Shown here piece by piece: positions 1 to 11,590 of a DNA stretch of 64,000 nucleotides. A model generated the notes under the pieces. It was given only the letters and a program-made list of their open reading frames with translations. It did not search any database and was not told the DNA's origin. Every line of letters begins with the position of its first letter. Positions within the stretch are counted from its first letter, which is position 1. Origin of the DNA: Nipponacmea schrenckii (taxonomy: Eukaryota; Mollusca; Gastropoda; Lottiidae). The DNA lies in contig CM060201.1 of the NCBI GenBank assembly GCA_030562195.1, forward strand, positions 30,672,067 through 30,736,066. Reading direction: 5' to 3'. A program made the translations under genes and the position numbers.

Positions 1-465
1 TGATGATCTGATAAAAATATAACCTGTTAAAGTGATCATTACAGAAAGTTTGCGAAATGAGATAAAATAGTTAAAATAATTCTGATGGGGATATACTTAA
101 AGTGATGAAACAGTGTTTCAAACACTGGAACCATTTTCAGGATTTCACAGGAAGTAAGGATAGAACTTTTGAGAAAATAAATTTAAACTACTTTTTTAAG
201 CAATATAATAAGTTGTTCAATTTCTTTCAAAACCTTTTTAAAATTGGAATATCACCCTCAAAATAGTACTATTAGTTTTGAGCACTCCTTAGAATTGTGA
301 CCTTTGACCTTCAGGCAGAAAACTCATACACAGCTTAATCAACACCTTTATTTGAAATCAATTTCTATATCTTGATTAACCCCTAAAAGGCATACAATAA
401 CTACAGTTAGTTCAGCATTAAATCTGTGGTTAATGTTAAAAGTGACAAGATATTGAAGGAAGCTA
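1..465. other. AT-rich non-coding DNA
   Basis: No open frame, RNA gene or clear repeat is seen. The stretch precedes a decayed SINE-B copy. If the four-jointed-like gene continues leftwards, this would be intron of that gene. Confidence 0.5.
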
Positions 466-625
466 CTGCACAAGGATAATGACAATGATCCTGTCTACCA
501 GCTAGCTAGTCTTATTACAAGACCTCTTGGCATTGATCTTTCCCAGATAATCCCTATCCATTTACAGCTTGGTCGACAAATGAAGATGACTCAAGATCAC
601 CAGACTTGTACTCGCAGAGTAATAA
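466..625 (-). repeat. SINE-B fragment (decayed)
   Basis: It shares the core with the copies at 2215 and 18110: 'cctcttggcattgatctttc', then a TTTACAGCT..GGT segment and GAAGATGACT. It lacks the tRNA-like end present in the other two copies. Orientation is inferred from those copies. Confidence 0.7.
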
Positions 626-1950
626 CCACTATTTGTTCAGCATGACCATGTAAATAAATTCCAACAGTATAACCAACTGAATTACAGCCTGCCCTCAAAC
701 AAGTTGTAATCTGTTGGTGATCATGTGAGTTTTATTTTGGCCATGTGGTGGTCTGACACCATACCACTATTTTCAGTAACAACAATTTAACAATTTAGAT
801 ATGAAAGATCATATGGTAGTTTATTAGATTAAATCTAGTTTATTTTTAATAGCAGGATATTATCTCTATTGTTTATTTTCATTTATTATATAATTTATTA
901 GGGTGTATAGGTATAATACATTATCTCTCAATTTCAAAACCTGGTGTTTACAAATCTAAAAGTGTGCCCTAGACTATTTAACAATTACTGAACATTTAGT
1001 GCCAATTAACTAAAATCTTTATTTACATTAGTCCGAATAAGGTTCAATACTCATGTGGTCTTTTCCAACATTCAGCCCATTGTGACAATATATGGATGAT
1101 ATGAAGGGAAAAAAAACAAATATTTTGATACAATTTGTTTTAAAATACACAAGTACATGTGTATTAGATGGACAGATCTGTGTTTCTGTGATCAAGTCCA
1201 TGACCACGTAAGATATACTCATAAAAAACACAAGCACTCGTGTACGTGATGAACAGACATCAAAATACATATACATTCGTATATTATGAAATAAAAAACG
1301 CTAGCCAATAGGTCAGCGCAAAGTTCTACGAGCACTAAGAGTTAATAAGGTAATTCTTAAACAAGGATGCAGGTTCTCATACTCTGAAATTCATTTCATT
1401 ACATTTTAAAAATCATTCTTAAAGAGTTTCAGATCATGCTTAAAGAGTTTCAGGAATTAAGGCTACTGAAGCCTCAGTTGGGACATTGTCTTAGTAATTT
1501 TGTGTTTGTCGAGGTAAGGAAATGGCTAGACAAATTCTACAAAGCTTGAATTTGAATTCTGAAATTATGCTTGACTATGAGAGAACAACTCTAACTTTAT
1601 ACCTTTGTAATAATGTTGATATTAAGAGTTTTAGGTTAACAGAAATAATGTGAATTTTATCAACATGCACTTTCACTGACTAGTGATAAGACTTCAATCT
1701 GTTTCAGTTTTCTACTGATATATTACAACTACATCCTGCTTCTAGCTATAAACTGTTCTTTCACTGAGCAGACGGGTTTAAGCCATACTGAACCTAACAG
1801 TCATGGTTCAGGAACCTTAAGTAAAACCTACCTTTTCTTGTTGCCAATTTTTCAAGAGCAATTCTAAACCAGTGTCCACTTAACTCAATGAAAACACAAA
1901 AGCCAGTTTTATCTTGTCTCGAAATAGGTGGCTTAATGGTCCTGCTTTTT
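626..1950. other. AT-rich non-coding DNA with weak internal repeats
   Basis: From about 1140 to 1290 there are three diverged versions of a segment containing a short palindrome-like ACAAGTACATGTGT core followed by GATGGACAGA or GATGAACAGA. The small minus-strand open frame over them is probably incidental. Nothing else is supported. Confidence 0.45.
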
Positions 1951-2012
1951 ATTTATTAACCGGACTTACTTCATCAGCACATAGATGCTGAAGAGTAGGA
2001 CGTAATCACCTA
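1951..2012 (+). repeat. SINE-A 3' tail, doubtful
   Basis: The string 'gctgaagagtaggacgtaa' resembles the SINE-A tail core GTGCAGAAGAGTAGGACGTAA seen in better copies. The flanking match is poor. A short TGTCAG/TGTCAA microsatellite follows at about 2056-2085. Confidence 0.35.
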
Positions 2013-2214
2013 TTTGTTAACCAAATCTTCCTTGAGTCTAGTTCTCCCCTTCAGAGTCAATGTCAGTGTCAATGTCAGTGTCAGCAGGAAGATGATGGAA
2101 TGAAACTTATAGTAGTTATATGCCCAGCTAACACATCAAATACTTTATCAAAGTTAAATCATCTATTGCATAATTTACAATAATCGTTTATTTGCAATGA
2201 TTCCACATATATTA

Positions 2215-2481
2215 AAAGGATAACAACCCAGGTTCACAAGTCTGTGTGACAGGGATCCTTTCTACCAGTTGGCATTGACCAAACCTCTTGGCATTGATCT
2301 TTCCCAGATTATCCGTACCCAATTACAGCTGTGTGGACTGGAATTATGAGTGAAGATGACTTATTCAAGGTCTTGAGACTTCCACACTCTGGTCAAGATT
2401 AGAAATCATGTTTGACATTTACAATTTATCCAAGACATGATGCAAAGAACCAACGCTCTAACCGCTGTGCTTTAGGTCCCC
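2215..2481 (-). repeat. SINE-B, near full length
   Basis: Read on the minus strand, the element starts with a tRNA-like head carrying an A-box-like AAGCACAGCGGTTAGAGCGT near 2478-2459. A B-box-like segment follows around 2400-2390. The body matches the 18110-18440 copy closely, including GGTTCACAAGTCTG, CTTTCTACCAG and GGAATTATGAGTGAAGATGA. This layout is that of a tRNA-derived SINE; the family name is mine. Confidence 0.8.
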
Positions 2482-2876
2482 ACAAATGCTAACCAACTTG
2501 GTCTTTTTATCAAGCCTAATCACATGCTAAATATTTTTTCAGAATAGCAAGTTATAAGTTAGCCAGGTACTAAACAACCTCAATACATAAATAATGATAT
2601 TAGTAAAATAAAATAAAAGTAGAAAATTGTCTTTAAATACAATTATTTTCAGTAAGGTTAGCACCACATGTAGTTCTGAGTTAAATCAAGTGTTCTCACT
2701 TTATGTGTTATGTAGCTCAAGCAAATAAATTGAATTTATAAATATTTTGTATTAAGGAATTGTGCCAAGTAATTCACTGTGTAATAGGAAGCAGACTGTT
2801 GATGAGAGCTATAAATTGAATACATGTCTTTCCTGTGAAGCAAGAGTTTTAAAGATATTGCACAATACATATTCTA
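2482..2876. other. AT-rich non-coding DNA
   Basis: No gene or repeat recognised. Confidence 0.5.
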
Positions 2877-4005
2877 GAAATGAAATGAATGGAGTTTTCT
2901 GTCCTACTTAATTGCCCCTTCGAGGCTAAGAAACAAGGTACAGTAGAACCTGCATTCAGAGACCACTCAAGGGAATATTCAAAAACGGTCGCTGAGTGAA
3001 GGTGGCCTCTTAAGAGAGGAACTGCAAAACCATTTCGTTTTGACGTTTTGGAAATCATAGGATCTTACTTTTACTCATACATGTATAGTTTCTACTGCTT
3101 GTGCATGCTATCTCCTATCTACCGACGGGATACTCTATTTTGTCGTATTTTATTTTCTTTTAGATACCAAAGTTTTCACAGTTATAATAGTTTTCAAAGT
3201 CAAAATTCTCTACCTTAAATCAATAAGATATCCTTCTTTACTTGCATTTAAATTGCACGGTAACACGCTTTATTCCATTTTCACCTGATTAATATGTTTT
3301 TATAACAACATCCGGTATACCCTACTTTCGCTTTCTGATCAAATTTACGGTAGTCTAAATTTTACCAAAAACAAAATATTGAAGCCTTTACAGCACTTTT
3401 TAATAATTGTCAATATGATGATATCTTTCAATATTAATCAGCAACAAGCTGTAAAATTAATCTGTAGAAGATTATCTAATTACCGATTAGCGATAATCTC
3501 ATTGAATATCACCGACGCGTGAACTTGATTATTGTTACAGGAGATAATCAAAAGTGTCATGGTCGCTTAATTGAGTTATTTTAATCAATTGGGAGTATAA
3601 ATACATGGCCGCTGGTCGCGTAATGAAGGTGGCCGCTTATTAGTCGATAATTACATTGAAAACTCGTAGGGGGGAATTTATTGTGGTCGTTTATTGAAGG
3701 TGGGCTCTTAATAAAGGTGGTCGTATGAGCAGGATATACTGTACATGTAATGCCATGCAGTGTGCAATAGAGGAAATTTGCAAGGACAGTGGCATTAGAC
3801 TACTCATTTTCGACTAACACACGGGGCCTGGGTTTATTGTCTTATCCGAAGGACTAGGTGCTTTTCCATGTCAGTCTGTCATACTTAAATCGCTGATAAA
3901 TTGAACCGGGTTGAAAAATCTGAAGATATTTACTTAACATTTGGCTGGATTGAACCCTGGACCTTCAGGTAAGTGAGCAAGTGTCTAACTCTTTTTCGAA
4001 AATGG
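2877..4005 (-). repeat. SINE-A copy interrupted by a MITE
   Basis: The left piece (2877-2940) is the SINE-A 3' tail in reverse (GAAATGAATGGAGTTTT, then a decayed CTGTCCTACT). The right piece (3742-4005) resumes with ATGCCATGCAGTGTGCAAT and runs to the tRNA-like head, including the reverse B-box GGATTGAACCCTGGACC at about 3948-3963. The mariner/pogo-like element at 2941-3741 lies exactly between them. Confidence 0.8.
2941..3741. mobile_element. mariner/pogo-like non-autonomous element (MITE), TA-flanked
   Basis: The left end CAGTAGAACCTGCATTC and the reverse complement of the right end, CAGTATATCCTGCTCAT, form terminal inverted repeats. Each end abuts a TA dinucleotide (2939-2940 and 3742-3743), the target duplication typical of Tc1/mariner-type elements. 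Subterminal motifs GGTGGCCGCTTATTAG, GGTCGCTTAA and GGTGGTCGT repeat inside. No transposase frame is present, so it is non-autonomous. A truncated relative lies at 34117-34195. Confidence 0.8.
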
Positions 4006-4440
4006 TAACCCTTTATTTGTCGTTCCCAGGGGAACAGGGGGGATTGGAGCGGTGTACCTAGGTTAAAAAATTAATTAAGGATCAACTAATTATCCTGTAA
4101 AACAAAATTAGATTGCTTATATAATACAATAATGATCACATTTTGGTACATGTTTTGATGACAGCTCGCTTTATAAACTTGTTTTGGATATGACTGATAG
4201 AAAAGGGGGGGTAAATGTTTATTGCGAGTGTGTTTGTAATGAAATCACACCTGTCTTTGTGTGTGATTCAATAACATATTCAATTTTCTTTTAATTACGT
4301 TGAAATGACAAACACCTGAAGGAGATGTTTTTAAGATAATTTCCACCAAATTGGTTTACCTTATTCTGATTATAAAAGTTCACCACTTGGCTCAATCATC
4401 TCAAATTATTTTGTTCTTTATTTACCCTCATTGAAAACTT
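4006..4440. other. non-coding DNA
   Basis: A short G-rich run (GGGGAACAGGGGGGATTGG near 4029) and a poly-G run near 4205 are the only oddities. No gene is seen. Confidence 0.5.
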
Positions 4441-4524
4441 TTTTGTGTTATGTTCTTTGTGGTTTGTCTGTGTGTTATTGTTGTTTATCTATGTATGTGG
4501 TTGGATTTGTGTAATGTTTTTTAT

Positions 4525-5262
4525 CTAGGTTCTTATGTGGTTTGTTTATGGTGTTATGTGGTTTGTCTATGTGTTATGTGGTTTGTCTATGTGTTATGTG
4601 GTTTATCTATGTGTTATGTGGTTTGTCTATGTGTTATGTGGTTTATCTATGTGTTATGTGGTTTGTCTATGTGTTATTTGGTTTATCTATGTATTATGTG
4701 GTTAGTCTATATGTTATGTGGTTAGGCTATGTTTTATGTGGTTTGTCTATGTGTTATGTGGTTTATCTATGTGTTATGTGGTTTGTCTATGTGTTATGTG
4801 GTTTGTCTATGTGTTATGCGGTTAGTCTATTTGTTATGTGGTTTGTCTATGTGTTATGTGGTTTGTCTATGTGTTATGTGTTTTGTCTATGTGTTATGTG
4901 GTTTATCTATGTGTTATGTGGTTTGTCTATGTGTTATGTGGTTTATCTATGTGTTATGTGGTTTGTCTATGTGTTATTTGGTTTATCTATGTATTATGTG
5001 GTTAGTCTATATGTTATGTGGTTAGGCTATGTTTTATGTGGTTTGTCTATGTGTTATGTGGTTAGTCTATTTGTTATGTGGTTAGTCTATGTGTTATGTG
5101 GTTTATCTATGTGTTATGTGGTTTGTCTATGTTTTATGTGGTTTGTCTATTTGTTATGTGGTTTATCTATGTATACGTGTTTTTTCTATGTGTAATGTGG
5201 TTTACCTATGTGTTATGTGGTTTGTCTATGTGTTATGTGGTTTGTCTATGTGTTAATTTGCT
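4525..5262. repeat. 20-bp minisatellite with a 300-bp higher-order repeat
   Basis: About 36 units of gtttgtctatgtgttatgtg and close variants. A variant order (gttagtctat, gttaggctat, gttttatgtg) recurs 300 bp apart: 4621-4740 and 4921-5040 are identical, so groups of 15 units were duplicated together. Because 20 is not a multiple of 3, all plus-strand frames rotate through the same 20-residue hydrophobic repeat. The overlapping open frames of 69-217 codons are therefore explained by the array, not by selection for protein. Confidence 0.95.
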
Positions 5263-5270
5263 TTGTCTGC

Positions 5271-5565
5271 ATTTTTCATATAAATGATAATAGAATACAG
5301 TGTTTATCATATCTTGATAAAACAATACCTGGATATATAAGTTACTAAAATATACCAAAATAATTCAAAAAGTAGCCTATAGTCTCTATAGAGAATTCAG
5401 TGTAACATTATAGATAAAGAAACTGCTTATGCAAATTGATATAAAACTGCGTTTGGCTTAATCATAGAATAGTTTTCTAATGAAACTATACATTTTAGCA
5501 TATGTATATAAAGGAATTGAAAATATTGTATTGTGTATCATTGGTACTGGTACACTTTTAGCATC
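5271..5565. other. AT-rich non-coding DNA
   Basis: No gene or repeat recognised. Confidence 0.5.
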
Positions 5566-5718
5566 CATTTGCACCATTTCAATTGTCAATCACATATAGT
5601 TGGGGACTGTTTGAAACCTTGTATAGTGCTTTATGATGCGAAATTACCATTTGAGGAAAAGTTTGGATGGAAATTGCAAGAACTATAGACACCTGATTAA
5701 AAATTGGAATTAGGTAAA
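5566..5718. mobile_element. MITE-like inverted repeat (family of 23394-23620)
   Basis: The left arm is ATTTGCACCATTTCAATTGTC. The reverse complement of the right arm reads CCTAATTCCAATTTTTAATC, and both match the arms of the better copy at 23394-23620. The AACTATAG/CATATAGTT parts of the arms also pair. This copy is short and diverged. Confidence 0.5.
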
Positions 5719-6984
5719 TCGATGATATCAATGTCGTCGATACTCGTAAAAAAACTTCTTTAGAATCCCTTTAATAAACAAGGAAATAATGTGTATTTAC
5801 CTCGACTTTTGTCAGAGTAAATGTGTATTTAAGCTATGTTAGTAGGTAGAGGTTAATGGTTTCAATATGGATATAGAATGTAAATGTAGAATATATTAGC
5901 TTCTACCTACAGTTTGACATTATAGAATAGCTGTTACACTCTAATCCCTATAGCCATTTCAAATACACCATTTCTTTTATACTGTATAATATCTTATTGT
6001 TAGGTCATATATACTTTCATATTTCACAGGTTCTGTTTCATTTTAATATCACCTTTGGGAAATAATTTACATTTCACATCTGTAAGGCCCAGACAACCAT
6101 CAACAGTCAAACAAAAAAAAAAGGGGATATTTTCAAGTTTTCCTTAGCTGCAAATGATAGACATTGTTCAAAAGAACATTATGTATGCTGTTTTGTCCCA
6201 TGACTTTTCTCTCATGTGCCATTGTAGGCCTATTGTATGTTGATTGGTTTGGGATAGAAAATGTTTCAACAGACATGAAACTTTGTTGGTGAAACAGTTG
6301 TTCAAAATCCAAATAAGTTTGTTTATTGAAGCAAATTTTTCCTGTTTTTTGAAAACCAGACAACAATAATATGCGACCAAAAGTCTGTTGTATGCATGGG
6401 TAATTTTCCCAAAAACCCTAAATTTTTAATCTGAGCATTTTGAACAAATGTTTTACTGGTAGGCCTGCTTGTAAGAATTCCACTCACGCAGCAAAAATTG
6501 TTTTTAATATGAGACCCCAGGATACAAGATAAAATTCCTGAGTACATAATTATAAGCAAATATGAATAAAATTATATTTCTTTAATCCACCTCCAATATG
6601 TTTGATAACTAATGAATATGTATCATTTCCGATATTTAGAGAGGGCTACAAAAAATATGGTCATATATGGTCAAAGTTATAAGAAAATATCGCTGAATTT
6701 GATACTGAACTTTAATGATCTATTGAATCAAAGAATTCTTGATTGGAAAATTAACTACTCTTATAGGAATATCAAAGATAAAAATAAAAGGATTCAATGT
6801 ATATATGTGAATTACTTAAATAAAATTATGTAAATTAAAGTAATTAAGTTGTTATTAATGAAGGTATAAAGCTAATTAACATGTCAATATTAAAATTGAC
6901 AGTCATACATAATGTCATTTACATCATCATGCTAATTAGACAGGCACTTTGACCATGATATTTTAGCTTTGATTTATTTATTTT
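5719..6984. other. AT-rich non-coding DNA with a few small open frames
   Basis: Open frames of 70-78 codons on both strands (for example 6133-6366 minus and 6612-6833 plus) show no recognisable domain, splice context or codon bias. A run of A's lies at about 6111-6123. I see no supported gene. If the four-jointed-like gene is as inferred, this is part of its first intron. Confidence 0.5.
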
Positions 6985-7520
6985 TAAATTTTGCTGTGCC
7001 AAATTCTGTATTTTCATAGTTTATTGAAGGAAAAGTTTGTATTTCTAAAAGTTTTTTTGAAGGTAAATTTTGTATTTTAGATAGGTTTTGTGAAGGTAAA
7101 TTTTGTACTTTTGATAGGTTTGGTGAAGGTAAAGTTTGTATTTTTGATGGGTTTTGTGAAGGCAAATATAGTATTTTTAATAGGTTTTCTGTTTGTAATG
7201 TTAAATTTTGTATTGTTGATAGGTTTTGTGGAGATTAAGTTTATATTTTTGATAGGTTTTGTGATGGTAAATTTTGTATTTTTGATAGGTTTTGTGAATG
7301 TAAATTTTGAATTTTTGATAGGTTTGTTAAAGGTAAAGTTTGTATTTTTGATAGGTTAGGTGAAGGTAAAGTTTGTATTTTGATAGGTTTGGTGAAGGTA
7401 AAGTTTGTATTTTTGATAGGTTTGGTGAAGGCAATTATTGTAATTTTGATAGGTTTTGAGAAAGTGAAATTTTAATTTTAATAGGTTTTGTTATGGTACA
7501 TTTTGTATTTTTGATATATG
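6985..7520. repeat. 33-bp minisatellite
   Basis: About 15 degenerate units share the cores TTTTTGATAGGTTTTGTGAA and GGTAAAGTTTGTAT. The 33-bp period is a multiple of 3, so an 11-residue hydrophobic repeat stays open on the plus strand at 7090-7359. That frame breaks where units lose a base (near 7379). Confidence 0.9.
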
Positions 7521-7774
7521 TTTGACAATATGTTTATCTTAACTTTGAAGTTGCTGACAATACAAAATTATAAGGAAGGGTTAACAGTCTTTTATAATTC
7601 CTCCACAAATCAAATTGTAAAAGCTGAAAGTAATTCTGTCAATTATATCGTAATTTATACTGTTATTGAAAATTAAATAAAAATTAATTTTATCAGTAGT
7701 ATTATTACCATGATGCACCACATGAACTTTCAAAAGTAATTCTTGGGAGATTTATGACTTAATATATTTCTTAC
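7521..7774 (-). other. start of intron 1 of the four-jointed-like gene
   Basis: Just downstream, on the minus strand, of the coding exon. The donor GTAAGAAA begins at 7774. The open frame runs on for seven codons into the intron before a stop, which shows why the frame alone overestimates the protein. Confidence 0.65.
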
Positions 7775-8423
7775 CTTTAGGTACAAGTTGCTCCACTTCA
7801 TCTGACCAAAAAATACCATCAACTACCACATTTCTGACCATCGAACTGGTTGTGGAAAATGTCGTCTGGACAATTTGTGTCATTGGTTGAATATATTTTG
7901 GCACTTCTTGAAATTTTAATTTTGGTCGGACAAAAGTTTTTTTGAAAGTTTCATTTTTGTCTAGGAATGAATCTAGATGCTTATCTAAACCTTCACTTTG
8001 GTCCTCTTCATTACTTTCACTTTCATCCTCAATTATGGCATTTTCAATGTCCTCCTCATATTCGTAATTGTCACTTTTGACTAGTTTTTTAATTTGATTC
8101 ATTTTATAGTCCATTTCGATATTATGCTTCTGTTGTTTAGTTATATGCTGCACTGGGTTATACACAATTTTTTTTCCTGCATCCTCATTCATTGCTTGTG
8201 GTTTTCTTTCGATTAATTTGACATTATGAGAATTTCCATAAAGTTCCTCTGAACTGAGAGATTTCTGATTCTGGCCATGTTTATCCTGAACCGAAAATTC
8301 CAAACGTTCTCCTGAGGAATTCAGTTGCACCACCATTAAGTTGAGCAAGATCACGATACAAAATGTTAATGAAAAAATAGTTAAGAATAATGTTTTGATT
8401 CTGCGGAGTTTAAAAACCCTCAT
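7775..8423 (-). CDS. four-jointed/FJX1-like Golgi kinase, N-terminal exon (partial)
   Basis: The four-jointed (Fj) family are type II Golgi membrane kinases that phosphorylate cadherin domains of Fat and Dachsous in planar-polarity and growth signalling. From the ATG at 8423 (A at -3) the exon encodes about 216 residues. It begins with a short basic tail (RVFKLRRIK), then one membrane anchor (about residues 10-33), then a long acidic, Lys/Glu-rich stem. It ends in VVVDGIFWSDEVEQLVPKG, which resembles the conserved segment opening the Fj catalytic region as I remember the family. Translation upstream of this ATG stays open only through a GTG, so I prefer 8423. The exon closes at AAAG|GTAAGAAA, a consensus donor in phase 1. 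Catalytic residues are absent here and no later exon is visible at 1-7770, so they must lie past the left edge. Human and fly genes are, as far as I recall, intronless in this region, so the intron is notable. Family assignment rests on one motif plus topology. Confidence 0.7.
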
Positions 8424-11400
8424 GATGACTAATTTGTAAATGCACCCCACAAGATTGGAGACGTTCACAATCCACTCTTCTACATCTCAATGGAAGAAGT
8501 TAACAGTCCACATCTGAATCCTAGTTTTGTGTTAATTTTGCCAACCACTTGACAAATGAGCTAATGTTAGTTCATCAGAAAAGTTGATTAAAGTACTATT
8601 GTTCCTTCCTGTCATCCTGTAAAAACTTCCCCTTCAGTCAGTCACTTCAGTAGTATTATGACTATGTTAAATTGTATGTAATGGTTGTTGAATAGCGGTA
8701 ATTCTATTGTTATTGTTTATTTACAATACAATCTGGTATATCTACTTACTTACTCTGGCTGATTTACTGCATAACACCTCAGTCAGACTCTAGTGTTCAA
8801 ATAATATTTGTCGTCTGCTTCTACAAGATGAGCTCTTTTCATTCCTTTAGCGATAAGAGCTATCTTTAACCACAACTAGACAAATGTGGTCCTCCAAGAA
8901 GGAACTAAAAGCTCTATGAAAAAATTCTGCTTGATGTAATAATCTGAACACGTTGATTGTTAAACACTTTAAGAACACTTTTTCTTTCAAGTCATAACAA
9001 AAGTGTTAAGCAAGCCATTCTTATTTGAATTTTTCAAACAACAATGTTCTCATTATCCTGATTGATCAAAATGTTTGAACACAATTTCAAAAGTTTGGAC
9101 GTCTGCTTTATCTCACTTTGATAATCAAAATCATTACACTCCAATGTTTGAACACAATTTAAACCTGTCGACCAGTCTCATGGGTTCTGTTTGTTTCACA
9201 AGAAACCTCACGTATTTAACGAGTTGAAGTCTGACAGCTGAGTATAGCCCAGTCAAGCCAGAGAACTGGCTGTGAAGTGAAATAGAATGGAGTGAGGTTT
9301 CCTGCCACTTTCACACTAGACCAATCAAAACACAATCCAAACTTTTAGCAGATGATTGCCATTATTCTCTTAATTTTCATGATTTCTTGTAGTGTTAGAA
9401 GAACTTTCCATTCCAGGAATTCATCAGACATTTTGGACATTCTCATTTTAAGTATGATCTGTAGGTTGCATTGAATAAAAAATCCACAAATCTTTCTGAA
9501 CTTCTACTGGCTATGTTTCAAATATAGTCTTTAGTTGGTTAATTTTTCAAAAGTCAATTTGTTTATCCTTTATCATTGGTGGTGATCATATTCAAACTTT
9601 GAAGTTTATAACGTGCACTATTAAAATCCTGATATTAAACTTGATGGCACATGCCTTCCAGGTGGGGGCTTATCTTTAAAAACAATATTTCACAATGTAC
9701 ATATTGCTGCAGTTGGCACATGCTCGGCTTCTGATACATTCGGTACCTTTCATTTCTCTAATCACTTTAAAGTTATTACAGATAATTGGATAGCTTAAAG
9801 ATGGGATCTCCCTTAATTTTTGTTTGAAAATCAACTTCTAATTTGTTTTGAGTTGAAGTTTTTAGTCAGATTTTCAATATGATAAAATAGCCCTGTAGTC
9901 TGTTAAAATTTAAATGATTACTTTTGCAATATAATTACAAGAAAACTGCATAATTCCAATATACATTATTCATGAAGGTGTGAAGTGAAATAAAACTTCT
10001 GCATCTCAATTTTCTTCTCCACGTTGGACTGGATGTTATCTTTAAGAGTTAAAGTGTTACTGAATATTATACTGAATAAAAATCTTTCCACGAATCATTT
10101 TAATGACTTAAACCCCAGGTGTTATATAATGTCTAAATTCACACTTTAAAATTAACTAATCATGTAATAGGATACCCTCAAATTTAATCATGTTCACTTC
10201 CGATAAGAAATTTGGCACAAATGAAACTGATTGCTCTCACAAAAACAAACTCCTTATCAAAAGATGACGGATTTAAAGTTTGAAAATTGAATTTTAATTT
10301 GATCTTTATGGGTGTAGAAAGATCTTTGTGCATCAAATAACATGAACAGATGCATTTATATTTTTAAATCTGTAATTGCAATTCAGCAGATTGATCTGCA
10401 GCACTTTCACACAAATTAAATTTATAGTTCTGTCAAGATTTCACATGTTAGTATTATTCTTCCATTTACATTATTCAGTCTGAATATCAAATTTATACAG
10501 TAATATATGTTCTACACAACTTGATTACTTTTCCAATTTCATAAAACATCTTGAAAACACACATTCAAAATATGTCACTTTTGGCATTGTATTGGCATTA
10601 CTGGTATAATCCAATTGTTTGTCCCAGCACACAAACAGATCATTCATGCATATGTAATAGTGGTTTTAATGTGAAGCCATTTTTCATAAAAGTCTTAGTA
10701 GTATACCATAAAATTGTATCCATTATTTAATATAATATCTACTCCAAATGCCGCTTTCAATATATGATGCATTTGAAGTAAAAATCTCATACACATTTCT
10801 GATCAGTGTTGATATATTGACATATTTATAGATATATTCACAGTGCAAAATTCTCAAATACATTCACTAAAAGACAGCATTGAAGGAACACAAACTTCCA
10901 AATGGCACTTGAGTTCATGCCAATTCCTCCTGTTGTTAGTGTGCCATTTTAAAATGTGGATTATATTTATTTATGTAGTAAAGTTACATTTTGTTTTCAT
11001 TCTGTCTGACATATTGCTGTAACATGGTGTGTGTACTTTCCTGTCTGAAAATAGAAGAACATAAATGATCTATCATTAAACATATAATGCCTGTGGGGAA
11101 ATTCTGGTTGAACAAAAGTGGAGTTATTGTCTCAAACCACATCGTCTGTATATCAGGGCTTTTGATCTCAGAAGATCCCAGTCGGACACAAAATACTAAA
11201 TTTCGCCAAGAATGCATGAAAACAGCAGTAAATATAGAACACTTTTAGGAAGAATGTTCTGAAGATTCAAAATGTATTCAGTCTTTTTGGAGCTGTATTC
11301 ATGCATGACTGGCAAATAAAGATAAATAAACAGCCATGCTCTATACCTCCAGACTGGGGTAATACAAGTGATGCTTAGAAGCATTTTACAATTTCTAATT
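8424..11400. other. upstream region of the four-jointed-like exon; non-coding
   Basis: This should hold the 5' UTR and promoter of the minus-strand gene. An acceptor-like TTACAAATTAG (minus strand) lies directly before TCATC-ATG at 8423, so an upstream untranslated exon is possible. About 9050-9330 has a locally higher GC content and a CCAAT-like GACCAATCAAA near 9319. I cannot place a transcription start. Two small minus-strand open frames (10984-11217 and 11196-11384) have no recognisable features. Confidence 0.45.
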
Positions 11401-11417
11401 AATATATCATGCTATAT

Positions 11418-11453
11418 AGAGATTCTATTCTTTAGTCATGGCAACTGGTAAGT
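11418..11453 (+). other. 12-nt motif between acceptor-like and donor-like signals
   Basis: Pyrimidine-rich TCTATTCTTTAG precedes TCATGGCAACTG (11436-11447), which is followed by GTAAGTTC. The same arrangement with a 12-nt interior occurs at 12609-12620 and 43792-43803. The 43792 copy lies inside a TTAA-flanked MITE. Confidence 0.5.
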
Positions 11454-11590
11454 TCAATTGATGAGCATAGTAAACTTTTAATACTTTTGTTGAAGAGTGA
11501 AATGTATAGAAGTTAATTGTAATTAGTCATTCACAGTATTAACTATTAGTCAGTTAAAGTCACCCTTCACTGCCTCTATTTTTTTACTAT

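Noticed and set aside
4450..5287. Several overlapping plus-strand frames of 69-217 codons encoding a Cys/Val/Tyr-rich hydrophobic repeat
   Set aside because: All are produced by the 20-bp array, which reads the same 20-residue repeat in every frame because none of its rotations contains a stop.
7090..7359. 89-codon hydrophobic repeat frame
   Set aside because: By-product of the 33-bp repeat; broken by single-base unit variation, no splice or start context.
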